DNA from: Alphaproteobacteria bacterium
GTDB taxonomy: Bacteria; Pseudomonadota; Alphaproteobacteria; MPNO01; UBA830
Reading direction: 5' to 3'
DNA length: 64,000 nucleotides
NCBI GenBank assembly: GCA_022822405.1
Contig: JAJEBT010000007.1
Location: 53,042 to 117,041 of the forward strand
The position numbers and the translations under genes were made by a program. The notes beneath the pieces are model-generated. The model was not told the DNA's origin. It did no database searches and worked only from the letters and a program-made list of their open reading frames with translations. Below, piece after piece: positions 34,367-43,644 of this stretch. Every line of letters begins with the position of its first letter. Positions within the stretch are counted from its first letter, which is position 1.

Positions 34367-35671
34367 ATGACCGTCGATCTCGCCAGGGTGGCCGAGGACA
34401 AGGGGATTCGGTACTTCCTGATCAGTTTCGTCGACCTGTTCGGGGTGCTGAGATCGAAGCTGGTGCCGGCGCGCGCGATCGCCGAGATGCAGCGCGACGG
34501 CGCCGGATTCGCGGGCTTTGCCGCCTGGCTCGACATGACGCCGGCGGATCCCGACATGTTCTCGATCCCCGATCCCGACAGCCTGATCCAGCTTCCCTGG
34601 AACCGCGAGGTCGGCTGGCTCGCCTCCGACCTGTGGATGGACGGCGCCCCGGTCGAGGCCTCGCCCCGCGTCGTGCTGAAGCGCCAGATCGAGCGTGCCG
34701 AAGCCGCCGGCTACCGCATGAAGACCGGGGTCGAGTGCGAGTATTTCCTGCTTGCGCCCGACGAGGTGGCGGTGTCCGATGCGCGCGACATCCAGGAGAA
34801 GCCCTGCTACGACCAGGCCGCGCTGATGCGCCGCTTCGACGTCATCGGCGAGATCTGTGACGCGATGATCGAGCTCGGCTGGAAGCCCTACCAGAACGAC
34901 CACGAGGACGCGAACGGCCAATTCGAGATGAACTGGGAATATGACGACTGTCTCGTCACCGCCGACCGCCACGCCTTCTTCAAGTTCATGGTCAAGACGG
35001 TTGCCGAGCGCCACGGTTACCGCGCGACCTTCATGCCAAAGCCGTTCCCCAACCTGACCGGAAACGGCTGCCACACCCACGTGTCGCTGTGGGATGGAGA
35101 CGGGCGCAACCTGTTCCTCGACGAAAACGGCGAGATGGGCCTGTCCGCGCTGGCCTACAGCTTCCTCGGCGGGATCATTCACTCGGCGGACGCGATGTGC
35201 GCGCTGTTCAACCCGACGGTCAACAGCTACAAGCGGATCGACGCCACGGTGACGCTGTCGGGCGCCACCTGGTCGCCGAGCGCGATCAGCTATTCCGGCA
35301 ACAACCGCACCCACATGATCCGCATCCCCGACGCCGGACGGTTCGAGCTGCGGCTGATGGACGGGGCCGCCAACCCCTACCTTGCGCAGGCGGGCGTGCT
35401 CGCCGCCGGCCTCGATGGCATCGGGAACGAGCGCGACCCGGGCAAGCGCCTCGACATCAACATGTACACCGACGGAGCCCGGCTGCGCCGCATCCGGCGG
35501 CTGCCGCTCAACCTTCTCGACGCGCTCCGCCTGTTCGACAGGAACAAGGTGGCGCGCGCGGCGTTCGGCGACGCGTTCGTGGACAGCTACGTCAAACTGA
35601 AGCTGGACGAATGGCGGAGCTACGCGACCACGCTCTCGCAGTGGGAGTTCGACCACACGCTCGACGCCTAG
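34367..35671 (+). CDS. gmaS: Gamma-glutamylmethylamide synthetase (glutamine synthetase family, GmaS/GlnT type)
   Basis: 434 residues, a glutamine-synthetase-fold enzyme that joins methylamine to glutamate using ATP. GS signatures are ECEYFLLAPDE (metal Glu), DHEDANGQFEMNW (metal site), NGCHTHVSLW (His of the ATP-binding motif) and NRTHMIRIPDAGRFELRLMDG (substrate Arg residues). Its N-terminus FLISFVDLFGVLRSK is the GMAS/GlnT form, not GlnA. It lies between mgsABC and mgdABCD, the diagnostic context for the N-methylglutamate route of methylamine oxidation. GGGAGGAAGG is before the ATG. Weak activity with ammonia cannot be excluded. Confidence 0.92.
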   Translation: MTVDLARVAEDKGIRYFLISFVDLFGVLRSKLVPARAIAEMQRDGAGFAGFAAWLDMTPADPDMFSIPDPDSLIQLPWNREVGWLASDLWMDGAPVEASPRVVLKRQIERAEAAGYRMKTGVECEYFLLAPDEVAVSDARDIQEKPCYDQAALMRRFDVIGEICDAMIELGWKPYQNDHEDANGQFEMNWEYDDCLVTADRHAFFKFMVKTVAERHGYRATFMPKPFPNLTGNGCHTHVSLWDGDGRNLFLDENGEMGLSALAYSFLGGIIHSADAMCALFNPTVNSYKRIDATVTLSGATWSPSAISYSGNNRTHMIRIPDAGRFELRLMDGAANPYLAQAGVLAAGLDGIGNERDPGKRLDINMYTDGARLRRIRRLPLNLLDALRLFDRNKVARAAFGDAFVDSYVKLKLDEWRSYATTLSQWEFDHTLDA

Positions 35672-35702
35672 GACCCGGACGGCGCGGGACGCGATCTGGG
35701 TG

Positions 35703-36944
35703 ATGCCGCTCGGACTGATCAGGCAGGGCTTGCGGGGCAGGCGCCGGCCGCGCAGGGCGATGCCGGCCGCGGTTCCGCTCCGGCCGCGCTACGACGTGGT
35801 GATCATCGGCGCCGGCGGGCACGGGCTCGCAGCCGCCTACTACCTCGCCAAGGATCACGGCATCACCGATGTCGCGGTCCTCGACAAGGGCTGGCTCGGC
35901 GGCGGCAACACGGCGCGCAACACCGCCATCATCCGCTCCAATTACCTGACGCCGGAAGGGGTCCGGTTCTACGACGAGTCGGTCCGCCTCTGGCGCGGCC
36001 TTTCCGGCGAGCTCGACTACAACATCCTCCATTCCGAGCGCGGGCACCTGACGCTGGCGCACAACGACGCCTCGCTCCGCACCATGCGCTGGCGGGCGGA
36101 GGTGAACAAGCATCTCGGGGTCGAGTCGGAGGTCGTCGACCGCGACGAACTGGCGCGGATCTGTCCGCCGCTGGACCTCGACCCGGGTGCGCGCTTCCCC
36201 ATCCTCGGCGCGCTCTACCACAAGCCCGGCGCCATCGCACGCCACGACGCCGTGGCCTGGGGCTACGCGATCGCCGCGGCAAGGCGCGGCGTCGATATCC
36301 ACCAGAAGACCGAGGTGACCGGCATCCTCACCGAGAAGGGGCGCGTCACCGGGGTCGAGACCACGCAAGGGCGGATCGCCTGCGCCAAGGTGCTCCAGGC
36401 GGTCGCGGGATCGAGCTCGCTCGTCGCGGCAATGGCCGGGTTCCGCCTCCCGATCCGCACGGTGCCACTCCAGGCCTGCGTCACCGAACCGCTCAAACCC
36501 TTCCTCGATCCCATCGTGGTCTCGGGCAGCCTCCACGTCTACGTATCCCAGTCCGCCCGCGGCGAACTCGTGATGGGCGGCGCAACCGACCCCTACACGC
36601 TCTATGCGCAGCGCTCGACGCTGGAATTCAAGGAAGGACTCGCGGCGCCGATGCTCACGCTGTTCCCCTTCCTTGCCGAGGTCCGGGTGTTGCGCCAGTG
36701 GGCGGGGCTCGCCGACATGACGCCGGATTTCAGCCCGATCATGGGACCCACCCCGGTTCGGGACTACTACATCGACGCCGGCTGGGGGACCTGGGGGTTC
36801 AAGGCGACGCCGGTCTCGGGCAAGCGCATGGCCGAGACCGTCGCCAGCGGACGGCCGCCCGCACTGATCGAACCCTTTGCCCTCGAGCGGTTCGCCTCCT
36901 TCCGCCAGCTCGGCGAGCGCGGCGCCGCCTCGGTCGGGCAGTGA
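35703..36944 (+). CDS. mgdA: N-methylglutamate dehydrogenase subunit A (sarcosine oxidase beta-like flavoprotein)
   Basis: 413 residues from the ATG at 35703; a GTG one codon before is also possible. It is a D-amino-acid-oxidase-fold flavoprotein like sarcosine oxidase beta: Rossmann GxGxxG in VVIIGAGGHGLAAAYYLAK, then KGWLGGGNTARNTAIIRSNYL, the region covalently or closely tied to flavin in SoxB. The C-terminal PVSGKRMAE block is also typical. In N-methylglutamate dehydrogenase it oxidises N-methylglutamate to glutamate and a methylene group passed to tetrahydrofolate. It begins the mgdABCD block, 31 bases after gmaS. Confidence 0.9.
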   Translation: MPLGLIRQGLRGRRRPRRAMPAAVPLRPRYDVVIIGAGGHGLAAAYYLAKDHGITDVAVLDKGWLGGGNTARNTAIIRSNYLTPEGVRFYDESVRLWRGLSGELDYNILHSERGHLTLAHNDASLRTMRWRAEVNKHLGVESEVVDRDELARICPPLDLDPGARFPILGALYHKPGAIARHDAVAWGYAIAAARRGVDIHQKTEVTGILTEKGRVTGVETTQGRIACAKVLQAVAGSSSLVAAMAGFRLPIRTVPLQACVTEPLKPFLDPIVVSGSLHVYVSQSARGELVMGGATDPYTLYAQRSTLEFKEGLAAPMLTLFPFLAEVRVLRQWAGLADMTPDFSPIMGPTPVRDYYIDAGWGTWGFKATPVSGKRMAETVASGRPPALIEPFALERFASFRQLGERGAASVGQ

Positions 36945-36951
36945 GGGCGGC

Positions 36952-37254
36952 ATGAAGATCCTGCGCTGCCCGCTGAACGGCCCGCGGAACATCTCCGAAT
37001 TCGTCTGCGGCGGCGAAGTTCTCGAGATGCCCGACCCCGGCGCGGCGACCGACGCGGACTGGGCGGGCTACGTCTTCGGTGCCGCCAACACCCGCGGCGT
37101 GGTGCGCGAATGGTGGTTTCACGTGCCGACTTCCTACTGGTTCATCGCCGAGCGCGACACCGGCACGGACGAGATATTGAGGACCTGGCCAGCCTCCGAG
37201 CCGCCTGCGGGGGAACCGGGGGCGAAGGACGTCGAGCCGGGCGGGCATCCATGA
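36952..37254 (+). CDS. mgdB: N-methylglutamate dehydrogenase subunit B (sarcosine oxidase delta-like), zinc site altered
   Basis: 100 residues from the ATG at 36952, seven bases after mgdA. It aligns with SoxD, the small zinc subunit of heterotetrameric sarcosine oxidase: RCPLNGPRNISEF at the N-terminus and WWFHVPTSYWFIAERDTGTDEI in the second half, where SoxD has CPxCG-R-EF and H-x3-C-x2-WF-x3-RDT-x-T-EI. Two of the three expected Zn cysteines are replaced (CPxCG by CPLNG, the later Cys by Ser/Tyr), so zinc binding is probably lost. The subunit may be purely structural. It overlaps mgdC as ATGA. Confidence 0.87.
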   Translation: MKILRCPLNGPRNISEFVCGGEVLEMPDPGAATDADWAGYVFGAANTRGVVREWWFHVPTSYWFIAERDTGTDEILRTWPASEPPAGEPGAKDVEPGGHP

Positions 37255-40166
37255 CCGGCGTTTCCGACCGCCTGCCGCCGCTCCCCGGGGAGCGGATCGA
37301 CCGCTCGCGGCGCATCCGCTTCACCTTCGAGGGCCGGCCCTTCGAAGGGTTTGCCGGCGACACGATCGCGAGCGCGCTGGCCGCCAACGGCGTCTCGATC
37401 CTGTCGCGCTCGTTCAAGTACCGCCGGCCGCGCGGCATCTACGCCATGGCGCACAAGGACACCAACACGCTCGTGCAGCTCCCGGGCGAGCCCAACGTGC
37501 CGGCTGACAGCCGCATCATCGAAGACGGCCTCGAGGCCCGGGGACAGAACCGCAGCGGCAGCGTGGAGCGCGACCGCGGCGCATGGATCGGACTGCTGTC
37601 CCGGTTCCTGCCGGTCGGGTTCTATTACAAGGCGTTCTACCGCCCGTCCGGCGCGTGGCAGCGCTGGGAGCCCTTCTTCCGCGCCCGCGCCGGCCTCGGC
37701 GCCGTCGACCGCGACGCCGAGCCGGCCCGGTTCGACAAGAAATACGGCTTCTGCGACGTCGCCGTCATCGGTGCCGGACCCGCCGGACTGGCGGCCGCCG
37801 CGGCGGCGGCCGCGGCCGGAGCCGAGGTCCTGCTGGTGGACGATCAGCCGGTGCTTGGCGGCTCGCTGACCCATGCGCGGTTCGGCACCGATCGGGCGGT
37901 GCAGGAGGACGAGCTTCACGCGCTCGTCGGGGCCGTCGAGGCGGCCGGGAACGTGAAGGCGATGACCGGCGCCGTCTGCGAGGGCTGGTTCGCCGACAAC
38001 TGGCTTTCGATCGTCCACGGCCGTCGCCTGCACAAGGTGCGCGCGAAGCGGACGATCATGGCGACCGGCGCCATCGAGCAGCCCATCGTGTTCCGCAACA
38101 ACGACCTGCCCGGCATCATGCTGCCGTCGGCAGCGCAGCGCCTGATCCGCCATTACAGGGTCCGGCCGGGCAGTCGGGCAGTCGTCGCAACCGCGGGCCG
38201 CGACGGATACGCCGCGGCTCTCGACCTGCTCGACGCCGGCGTCGAGGTCGCCGCGATCGTCGATCTCCGCCAAGAACCCGAACCCACCGCCGAGGCCGCC
38301 GCTGTCGCCGGGCGGGGGGTCAGGATCGTCGCGGGCCATGCACCCTCGGAGGCCCGGAAGGACCACGGCACCGGCCGCGTCCGCTCGCTCATCGTCGCGC
38401 CCATCGTCGGCGCCGGGAAGTTGGGCAAGGAAAGAGAAACCATCGCCTGCGACCTGATCTGCATGAGTTCCGGATGGATGCCGGCCGGCCACCTCGCCTG
38501 TCATGCCGGCGCGCGGCTGGTCTACGATCCGGTCTCGTCGGGACTCCGCATCGACAGCATGCCGGACGGCATCATCGCGGCAGGTGCGGCCAATGGCAGC
38601 GACGGCCTCGACGAGGCAGTGAACGAAGGCCGCCGCGCGGGCTGGATGGCGGCGGACGCGATCGGCCTGGCGGCGGGAGACGCCCCGCCCGCGCCCGACG
38701 GCGGCGGCCGGGTCCGGAGCCATCCCTGGCCGGTCTTCGCCCACCCGAAGGGCAAGGAGTTCGTCGATTTCGACGAGGATCTCGAGATCCGCGACCTGAC
38801 GGATGCCGTCGACGAGGGTTATGACGGCATGGAGCTGATGAAGCGCTACTCGACCGCCGGCATGGGCCCGTCCCAGGGCCGCCATTCGGCGGTCAACGCG
38901 CTCCGCGTCGCCGCCGGCGCCATCGGCGGAGAGATCGCCGGGATGGGCGCCACCACCGTGCGACCCCCGGTCACCGGAGAGAAGCTCGGCGTACTCGCAG
39001 GGCGCGGCTTCGAGCCGGTGCGGCTCACCCCGATGCATCACCGCCATGTCGAGGCCGGCGCGCAGATGATGACCGCGGGCGACTGGATGCGTCCTGCCTT
39101 CTATGGCCCGGAGAGCGACCGGGACCGGCTGATCGGAGACGAGGCGGCGCATGTCCGGAGCGCGGTCGGGCTGATCGACGTCTCCACGCTCGGCGGGATC
39201 GAGATCCGCGGCGCCGACGCAGCCGAGTTCCTGGACAGGATGTACACCTTCACCTACCGGCGCCAGCCGGGCGGGCGGCTGCGCTACGTCCTGATGTGCG
39301 ACGCGGCCGGGACGATCATCGATGACGGTGTCGCCTGCCGGCTGGACGAGGATCGCTTTTACGTCACCGCCACCACCGGCGGGGCCGGCCGCGTCTACCG
39401 GGACATGCTGTGGCACAATGCCCAGTGGCGCCTCGATGTCGACATCGCCAACGTCACCGCTGCCTGGTGCGGCGTCAACATCGCAGGTCCGCTGGCGCGG
39501 AAGACGCTGGAGAGGATCGCGCCCGGCCTCGACCTGTCGCCCGGCGCCTTCCCCTATCTCGCCGTCCGCGAGGGCCGGGTCGCGGACATTCCCGCCCGCC
39601 TGCTCCGGGTCGGCTTCGTCGGCGAGCTCGGATACGAGATCCACGTGCCCGCCGGGTGCGGCGAGGCGCTGTGGGACCGGATGATGGAGGCCGGCGCGGC
39701 TGACGGAATACGGCCTTTCGGGGTCGAGGCCCAGCGTCTGCTGCGCCTCGAGAAGGGCCACATCATCATCGGGCAGGACACCGACGGGTCGACCACTCCG
39801 ATGGAGGCCGACATGACCTGGGCGGTCACGCGCAGCAAGCCGTTCTTCGTCGGCGGGCGAGCGCTCGACATCCATGACGGGAATCCGCTGACCCGCAAGC
39901 TCGCGGGTTTCGTGCTGCGCGATACCGGCGCCACGGCGCCGGAAGAGTGCTGCCTCGTCATTCGCGGCGGCGAGATCGCGGGGCGCGTGACCTCGGCGAT
40001 GCGGTCCCCGCATCTCGGCCGGGTCATCGGGCTTGCCTACCTAGCCCCCGAAGACGCCGAACCCGGCACGCGCTTCGGGATTCGCAGGGCCAACGGCGAG
40101 ACCGCGCCGGCCGAGGTGGTTCCGCTGCCCTTCTACGATCCCGAAAACGGGCGCCAGGACGCGTGA
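37251..40166 (+). CDS. mgdC: N-methylglutamate dehydrogenase subunit C (sarcosine oxidase alpha-like)
   Basis: 971 residues from the ATG at 37251 (ATGA with mgdB); the ORF track begins upstream in mgdB. Three parts are visible: an N-terminal ferredoxin-like domain without Cys ligands (FEGRPFEGFAGDTIASALAANG), a pyridine-nucleotide/FAD domain with DVAVIGAGPAGLAAAAAAAAAG at about 170 and MATGAIEQPIVFRNNDLPGIM, and a C-terminal GcvT-like folate domain from about 560 (LIDVSTLGGIEIRGADAAEFLDRMYT; later GFVGELGYEIHVP). The last domain would capture the methylene group on tetrahydrofolate. It is coupled to mgdD by TGATG. Confidence 0.92.
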   Translation: MTGVSDRLPPLPGERIDRSRRIRFTFEGRPFEGFAGDTIASALAANGVSILSRSFKYRRPRGIYAMAHKDTNTLVQLPGEPNVPADSRIIEDGLEARGQNRSGSVERDRGAWIGLLSRFLPVGFYYKAFYRPSGAWQRWEPFFRARAGLGAVDRDAEPARFDKKYGFCDVAVIGAGPAGLAAAAAAAAAGAEVLLVDDQPVLGGSLTHARFGTDRAVQEDELHALVGAVEAAGNVKAMTGAVCEGWFADNWLSIVHGRRLHKVRAKRTIMATGAIEQPIVFRNNDLPGIMLPSAAQRLIRHYRVRPGSRAVVATAGRDGYAAALDLLDAGVEVAAIVDLRQEPEPTAEAAAVAGRGVRIVAGHAPSEARKDHGTGRVRSLIVAPIVGAGKLGKERETIACDLICMSSGWMPAGHLACHAGARLVYDPVSSGLRIDSMPDGIIAAGAANGSDGLDEAVNEGRRAGWMAADAIGLAAGDAPPAPDGGGRVRSHPWPVFAHPKGKEFVDFDEDLEIRDLTDAVDEGYDGMELMKRYSTAGMGPSQGRHSAVNALRVAAGAIGGEIAGMGATTVRPPVTGEKLGVLAGRGFEPVRLTPMHHRHVEAGAQMMTAGDWMRPAFYGPESDRDRLIGDEAAHVRSAVGLIDVSTLGGIEIRGADAAEFLDRMYTFTYRRQPGGRLRYVLMCDAAGTIIDDGVACRLDEDRFYVTATTGGAGRVYRDMLWHNAQWRLDVDIANVTAAWCGVNIAGPLARKTLERIAPGLDLSPGAFPYLAVREGRVADIPARLLRVGFVGELGYEIHVPAGCGEALWDRMMEAGAADGIRPFGVEAQRLLRLEKGHIIIGQDTDGSTTPMEADMTWAVTRSKPFFVGGRALDIHDGNPLTRKLAGFVLRDTGATAPEECCLVIRGGEIAGRVTSAMRSPHLGRVIGLAYLAPEDAEPGTRFGIRRANGETAPAEVVPLPFYDPENGRQDA

Positions 40167-40882
40167 TGACGGAACCCGGATCATACGCGCGCCGCAGCTT
40201 CGTCTACCGCGAGCTCGCCGCCTGCGGCGCGCGGTTCGGCGAGGTCGCCGGGGCGGCCATGGCGCTGGATTTCGGCGATCCCGAAGCCGAGCGCCGGGCG
40301 CTGGAGGTTCTTGGACTGTGCGACCTGTCGCCACTCCCCCGCACCGGCTTCAAGGGACCGGAGGCACTCGACTGGCTGCGGACCAACGGGGCCGGCGCGC
40401 TCGAACATGACAACCGGGCGGAGATGCTGGAAGACGGCGCGCTCGCCGCCCGGCTCGCACCCACCGAAGCGCTGATCATCGGCGATCCGGAGGCCGGGGG
40501 CGATCTTTGCGGCCGGCTCGACGCGGCGCACGAGGCAACCCCCCGGGCCGGCTGTCACAAGGTGATGCGGCGCGACGCGAGCTTCCACTTCCTGCTCGGC
40601 GGCTCGCGCGCGGCGGACGCCATGGCAACGCTCTGCGCGGTCGATCTCGGATCGCGGGCGTTTCCGGCTGGCAGCGTCGCGCAGACATCGGTCGCGCGAA
40701 TGTCCATGATCGTGATCGCTGTCGCACTCGGCGAGGCGCCCGGCTTCCACCTGCTCGGCGACAGTGCCTCTGCGGCCTATGGCTGGAGCGTGCTCACCGA
40801 CGCAATGTCGGGGCCGGGCGGCGTCCCGGTCGGCCTCGACGCGGTCCGACATGGCCTCGGCGCCGGACCGGATGCGGGGTGA
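40166..40882 (+). CDS. mgdD: N-methylglutamate dehydrogenase subunit D (sarcosine oxidase gamma-like)
   Basis: 238 residues from the ATG at 40166, coupled to mgdC by TGATG (a GTG at 40163 is also in frame); the ORF track starts 73 codons earlier. It is the SoxG-like GcvT-fold subunit: LGLCDLSPLPRTGFKGPEALDWLR near the start, then an alternation of Ala/Gly strands to the end. SoxG subunits shape the folate channel and hold the complex together. It ends the mgsABC-gmaS-mgdABCD block. The sequence is more diverged than the other subunits, as usual for this position. Confidence 0.85.
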   Translation: MTEPGSYARRSFVYRELAACGARFGEVAGAAMALDFGDPEAERRALEVLGLCDLSPLPRTGFKGPEALDWLRTNGAGALEHDNRAEMLEDGALAARLAPTEALIIGDPEAGGDLCGRLDAAHEATPRAGCHKVMRRDASFHFLLGGSRAADAMATLCAVDLGSRAFPAGSVAQTSVARMSMIVIAVALGEAPGFHLLGDSASAAYGWSVLTDAMSGPGGVPVGLDAVRHGLGAGPDAG

Positions 40883-41012
40883 ACTCCGCGCCGGACCCTC
40901 CCGCATGTCGGCCCGTCCGGGGATGGGCTATAACGGGCGCACGGGCTGACGCGGCGGATGCAGCTCGGGCATGCGTCCGCGGCAATGCGCCAAAACTGTC
41001 TGGGGGACTGGC

Positions 41013-41618
41013 ATGAAGGTCTACTATGCGCCGCATACCCGTGCGGTGCGTACGGTGTGGCTGCTGAACGAGCTCGGGCTCGACTACGAGCTCGAACGCT
41101 ACAAGCTCGGCGACAAGGCGATGCGCTCGCCGGAATACCTGGCCGTCAATCCGAACGGCCGCGTGCCCGTTCTCGACGACGGCGAGGTGCGCATGTCGGA
41201 GAGCACCGCGATCGCGCAATATCTCGTGGCGCGCCACGGCGACGGCGCGCTCGCGCGCAGTCCCGACTCGCCGGATTTTCCGGCCTATCTCCAGTGGCTC
41301 CACTACGGTGAAGGCATGATCATGCCGTCGATCAACACCATCGTGGTCGAGACGGTCCTGTTGCCGCCCGAGCGGCGCAGCCAAGCCCACGCCGACCGCG
41401 CGTTGCGCCTTCTCAACCGCACCCTGGGGCCGGTGGAGGCCCATCTCGAAGGGCGGGAATATCTCGCCGGAGCGTTCAGCATCGCCGACACGATCACTGG
41501 ACATGCCTGCATCATGGCGGGAAAGCGGGGCGCCGATCTCTCCGACAAGCCCAACCTCAGGGCCTACAACGAACGCCTGCTGGCCCGCCCTGCCCTTGAG
41601 GCAGCATGGGACGCCTGA
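41013..41618 (+). CDS. Glutathione S-transferase family protein, copy 2
   Basis: 201 residues from the ATG at 41013; the ORF track starts 14 codons earlier. N-terminal thioredoxin fold MKVYYAPHTRAVRTVWLLNELGL, then NPNGRVPVLDDGEVRMSESTAIAQYL, where V-P and E-S hold glutathione. The C-terminal helices run from about 85 (FPAYLQWLHYGEGMIMPSI) to the end, with the N-capping block AGAFSIADTITG. In a cell using methylamine it could help formaldehyde/glutathione chemistry, but no catalytic clue confirms that. The same frame continues after its stop into the MFS gene, with 48 bases between. Confidence 0.9.
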   Translation: MKVYYAPHTRAVRTVWLLNELGLDYELERYKLGDKAMRSPEYLAVNPNGRVPVLDDGEVRMSESTAIAQYLVARHGDGALARSPDSPDFPAYLQWLHYGEGMIMPSINTIVVETVLLPPERRSQAHADRALRLLNRTLGPVEAHLEGREYLAGAFSIADTITGHACIMAGKRGADLSDKPNLRAYNERLLARPALEAAWDA

Positions 41619-41666
41619 TCTCCGTGCGGCGAAACACGGCGCGCACGCGCGGCGAAGCACCGCGCC

Positions 41667-42953
41667 TTGGCGCCGGTCCTTTCCGGGGAGCCGACCATCA
41701 CTGAGTCCGGACCAGACCGGACCGCGGAGGAGCCGGACGGCCAGCTCCTCGTGCTCGCGGCCTCGATGATGACGCTGCTCATCGGCTCGGGCGCCATGTT
41801 CCTGGTCGTTGTCGCGCTCAAGCCGATCGCTGCCGAGTTCTCGTGGCCGCGCGCGGTTCCCTCGCTTGCCTTTTCCCTGCAGTTCCTGGGGGCCGGCTTC
41901 GGCGGTTTCGTGATGGGCCGGGTGCTCGACCGCTACGGCATGGGGCCACCCGCCCTGATCGCCGCGTTCACGATCCCGTGCGGCGCGATCCTCCTGAGCC
42001 GGTTCGAGGCGGCCTGGCAGCTCTATCTCATCTACGGACTGCTGATCGGGTTCTTCGGGACCGGCGCGCTCGCCGCTCCCGCGATGGCGAATATCGCGCG
42101 CTGGTACGTCCGCCGCCGCGGCATGGCGGTCGGCATCGTGGCCGGAGGCCAGGCGCTCGCCGGCATCGTGTGGCCGCCGATCTTCGTGCTGGTGATGGAC
42201 GCTCATGGCTGGCGCACGATGGCGCTCGCCTATGGAGCGGTCGCGCTGGTCTTCCTGCCGGCGCTCGCCTTCGTGCTGCGGCGGCGCCCGCAGCTTCCTT
42301 CCGGACCTGCGCGCACGGCTGCAGTCGCGCGCGGAGGCCAACGCCCCGTGGCCCCCGGTTCTTCAGTATCCGTCCGCGCCCTGCAGGCCGCGCTCTGCGC
42401 CGCCATCGTCGGATGCTGCGTCGCGATGGGACTGCCGCTCGGCCATCTCGTCTCCTATGTCACAGATCTCGGCCATCCGGCGAGAAACGCGGCGGAGGTG
42501 CTGTCGCTGATGCTGATGTCCGCGTTCGTCAGCCGCGCGGTTTTTGTCGGTCTACTCTCCGACAATATCGGCGGCCTGCGGGCGCTTTTCATATTTTCCA
42601 GCGTCCAGGCAGCGATGCTCGCGGCTTTCACCCTGGTCAGCGGACTCGTGGATCTCTACGTGATCGGGATCCTGTTCGGCCTCGGCTACGGCGGCATCTT
42701 CCCGGTCTACGCCGTCGCGATCCGGGAGCTGATGCCGCTCTCGGAGGCAGGCCGCCGGACCGGACTGGTGTTCCTGTTCGGCGCGCTCGCGATGGGGTTC
42801 GGAAGCTGGATCGGCGGCGTCCTGTTCGACGCCACCGGAACCTACGTCTCCGCCTTCCTGCTCGGGGTCGCCTTTAATCTGGCCAACCTCGTTGTCCTCG
42901 CCGTGCTGATCGTCAGGATCGGCCCCCGGCCGCGGCAGCAGGCCGTGGCGTGA
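41667..42953 (+). CDS. MFS transporter, 12 membrane segments
   Basis: 428 residues with about twelve hydrophobic segments and a central cytoplasmic loop near 210-230 rich in Arg/Pro. Motif A-like GGFVMGRVLDRYG follows the second helix, as in major facilitator proteins of the monocarboxylate/oxalate-formate type. The only in-frame start before the first helix is a TTG at 41667 with a weak ribosome-binding site, so the start is uncertain; an ATG pair at 41767 would cut into helix 1. It may export or import an organic acid. Substrate not predictable. It ends next to a convergent gene. Confidence 0.82.
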   Translation: MAPVLSGEPTITESGPDRTAEEPDGQLLVLAASMMTLLIGSGAMFLVVVALKPIAAEFSWPRAVPSLAFSLQFLGAGFGGFVMGRVLDRYGMGPPALIAAFTIPCGAILLSRFEAAWQLYLIYGLLIGFFGTGALAAPAMANIARWYVRRRGMAVGIVAGGQALAGIVWPPIFVLVMDAHGWRTMALAYGAVALVFLPALAFVLRRRPQLPSGPARTAAVARGGQRPVAPGSSVSVRALQAALCAAIVGCCVAMGLPLGHLVSYVTDLGHPARNAAEVLSLMLMSAFVSRAVFVGLLSDNIGGLRALFIFSSVQAAMLAAFTLVSGLVDLYVIGILFGLGYGGIFPVYAVAIRELMPLSEAGRRTGLVFLFGALAMGFGSWIGGVLFDATGTYVSAFLLGVAFNLANLVVLAVLIVRIGPRPRQQAVA

Positions 42954-42974
42954 ACCGGCCTGCCGCGCGCCCCG

Positions 42975-43355
42975 TCACCCCGACGCGCCACCGCCGGATC
43001 GACGGCGGCGGCGATGGAGCAGATACCCGAAGAAGATCCAGGCGGGCGCGCTAACCACGGTGGCAAAGCCGGCGATGCCGAGCGGGCCGAGGAGGCCGCC
43101 GGCAAGGCTCGCCAGAACCGTGACCGGCGCAAGGACAGCAAAGGTCACGGCGGCCGCAGGCCATCGCCCCACGCGCCAGATTCCGAAGCAGGCCAGCGCC
43201 AGCGGGAACCCGCTCGGCGCCGCAGGGACAAGAGAGAAGATCATCATCGGATCCGGCAGGATAAAGCCGCGCAGGATCGCCGAGACAACAATGCCGGCAG
43301 GAAGCCACAGCAGGCCGAACAACAGGAATGAAGCGATACGGGCGATCATGGGCAT
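42975..43355 (-). CDS. Small membrane protein of unknown function
   Basis: 126 residues from the ATG at 43353-43355; the ORF track adds 43 residues of poor quality. The sequence has four hydrophobic stretches (FLLFGLLWLPAGIVVSAIL, MIFSLVPAAPSGFPLALACF, PAAAVTFAVLAPVTVLASLAGGLLG, FATVVSAPAWIFFGYLL) and ends in a basic tail (HRRRRRSGGG). No family was recognised. It converges on the MFS gene and is divergent from the secreted nuclease-like gene; the 289-base upstream gap holds no other gene. Confidence 0.6.
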   Translation of the reverse strand: MPMIARIASFLLFGLLWLPAGIVVSAILRGFILPDPMMIFSLVPAAPSGFPLALACFGIWRVGRWPAAAVTFAVLAPVTVLASLAGGLLGPLGIAGFATVVSAPAWIFFGYLLHRRRRRSGGGASG

Positions 43356-43644
43356 GGGACTTCTCGCGTCGATTGCCAAACGGCACCTGCCGGGTTCAGA
43401 AAGTGGTTCCGCACCGGCGGTGGCAAGTCTGGCGCGAAGGCGGCCAGGCCGCCACCGGCGGAGGATCGTTCTGACGGGCGGCACGGCCAGCCCTCAATTG
43501 CCCGTAAATTCGCGATATGGCAACAATGGCGGCGCAGTTGCGGCCCGGCTGCGGGTTCCGAAACCGGCACGCGGAAGTGCGGGGCTCCGGCGGGAGCGGC
43601 TTCATGTGCCGCTGACGAGGCGCGGAAGTGCAGGAGCAGTCCCT

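Noticed and set aside
35703-40882. Heterotetrameric sarcosine oxidase
   Set aside because: The subunits look alike, but direct linkage to gmaS and mgsABC, and the changed zinc motif in the delta subunit, favour N-methylglutamate dehydrogenase. No glyA or serine-pathway gene is adjacent.
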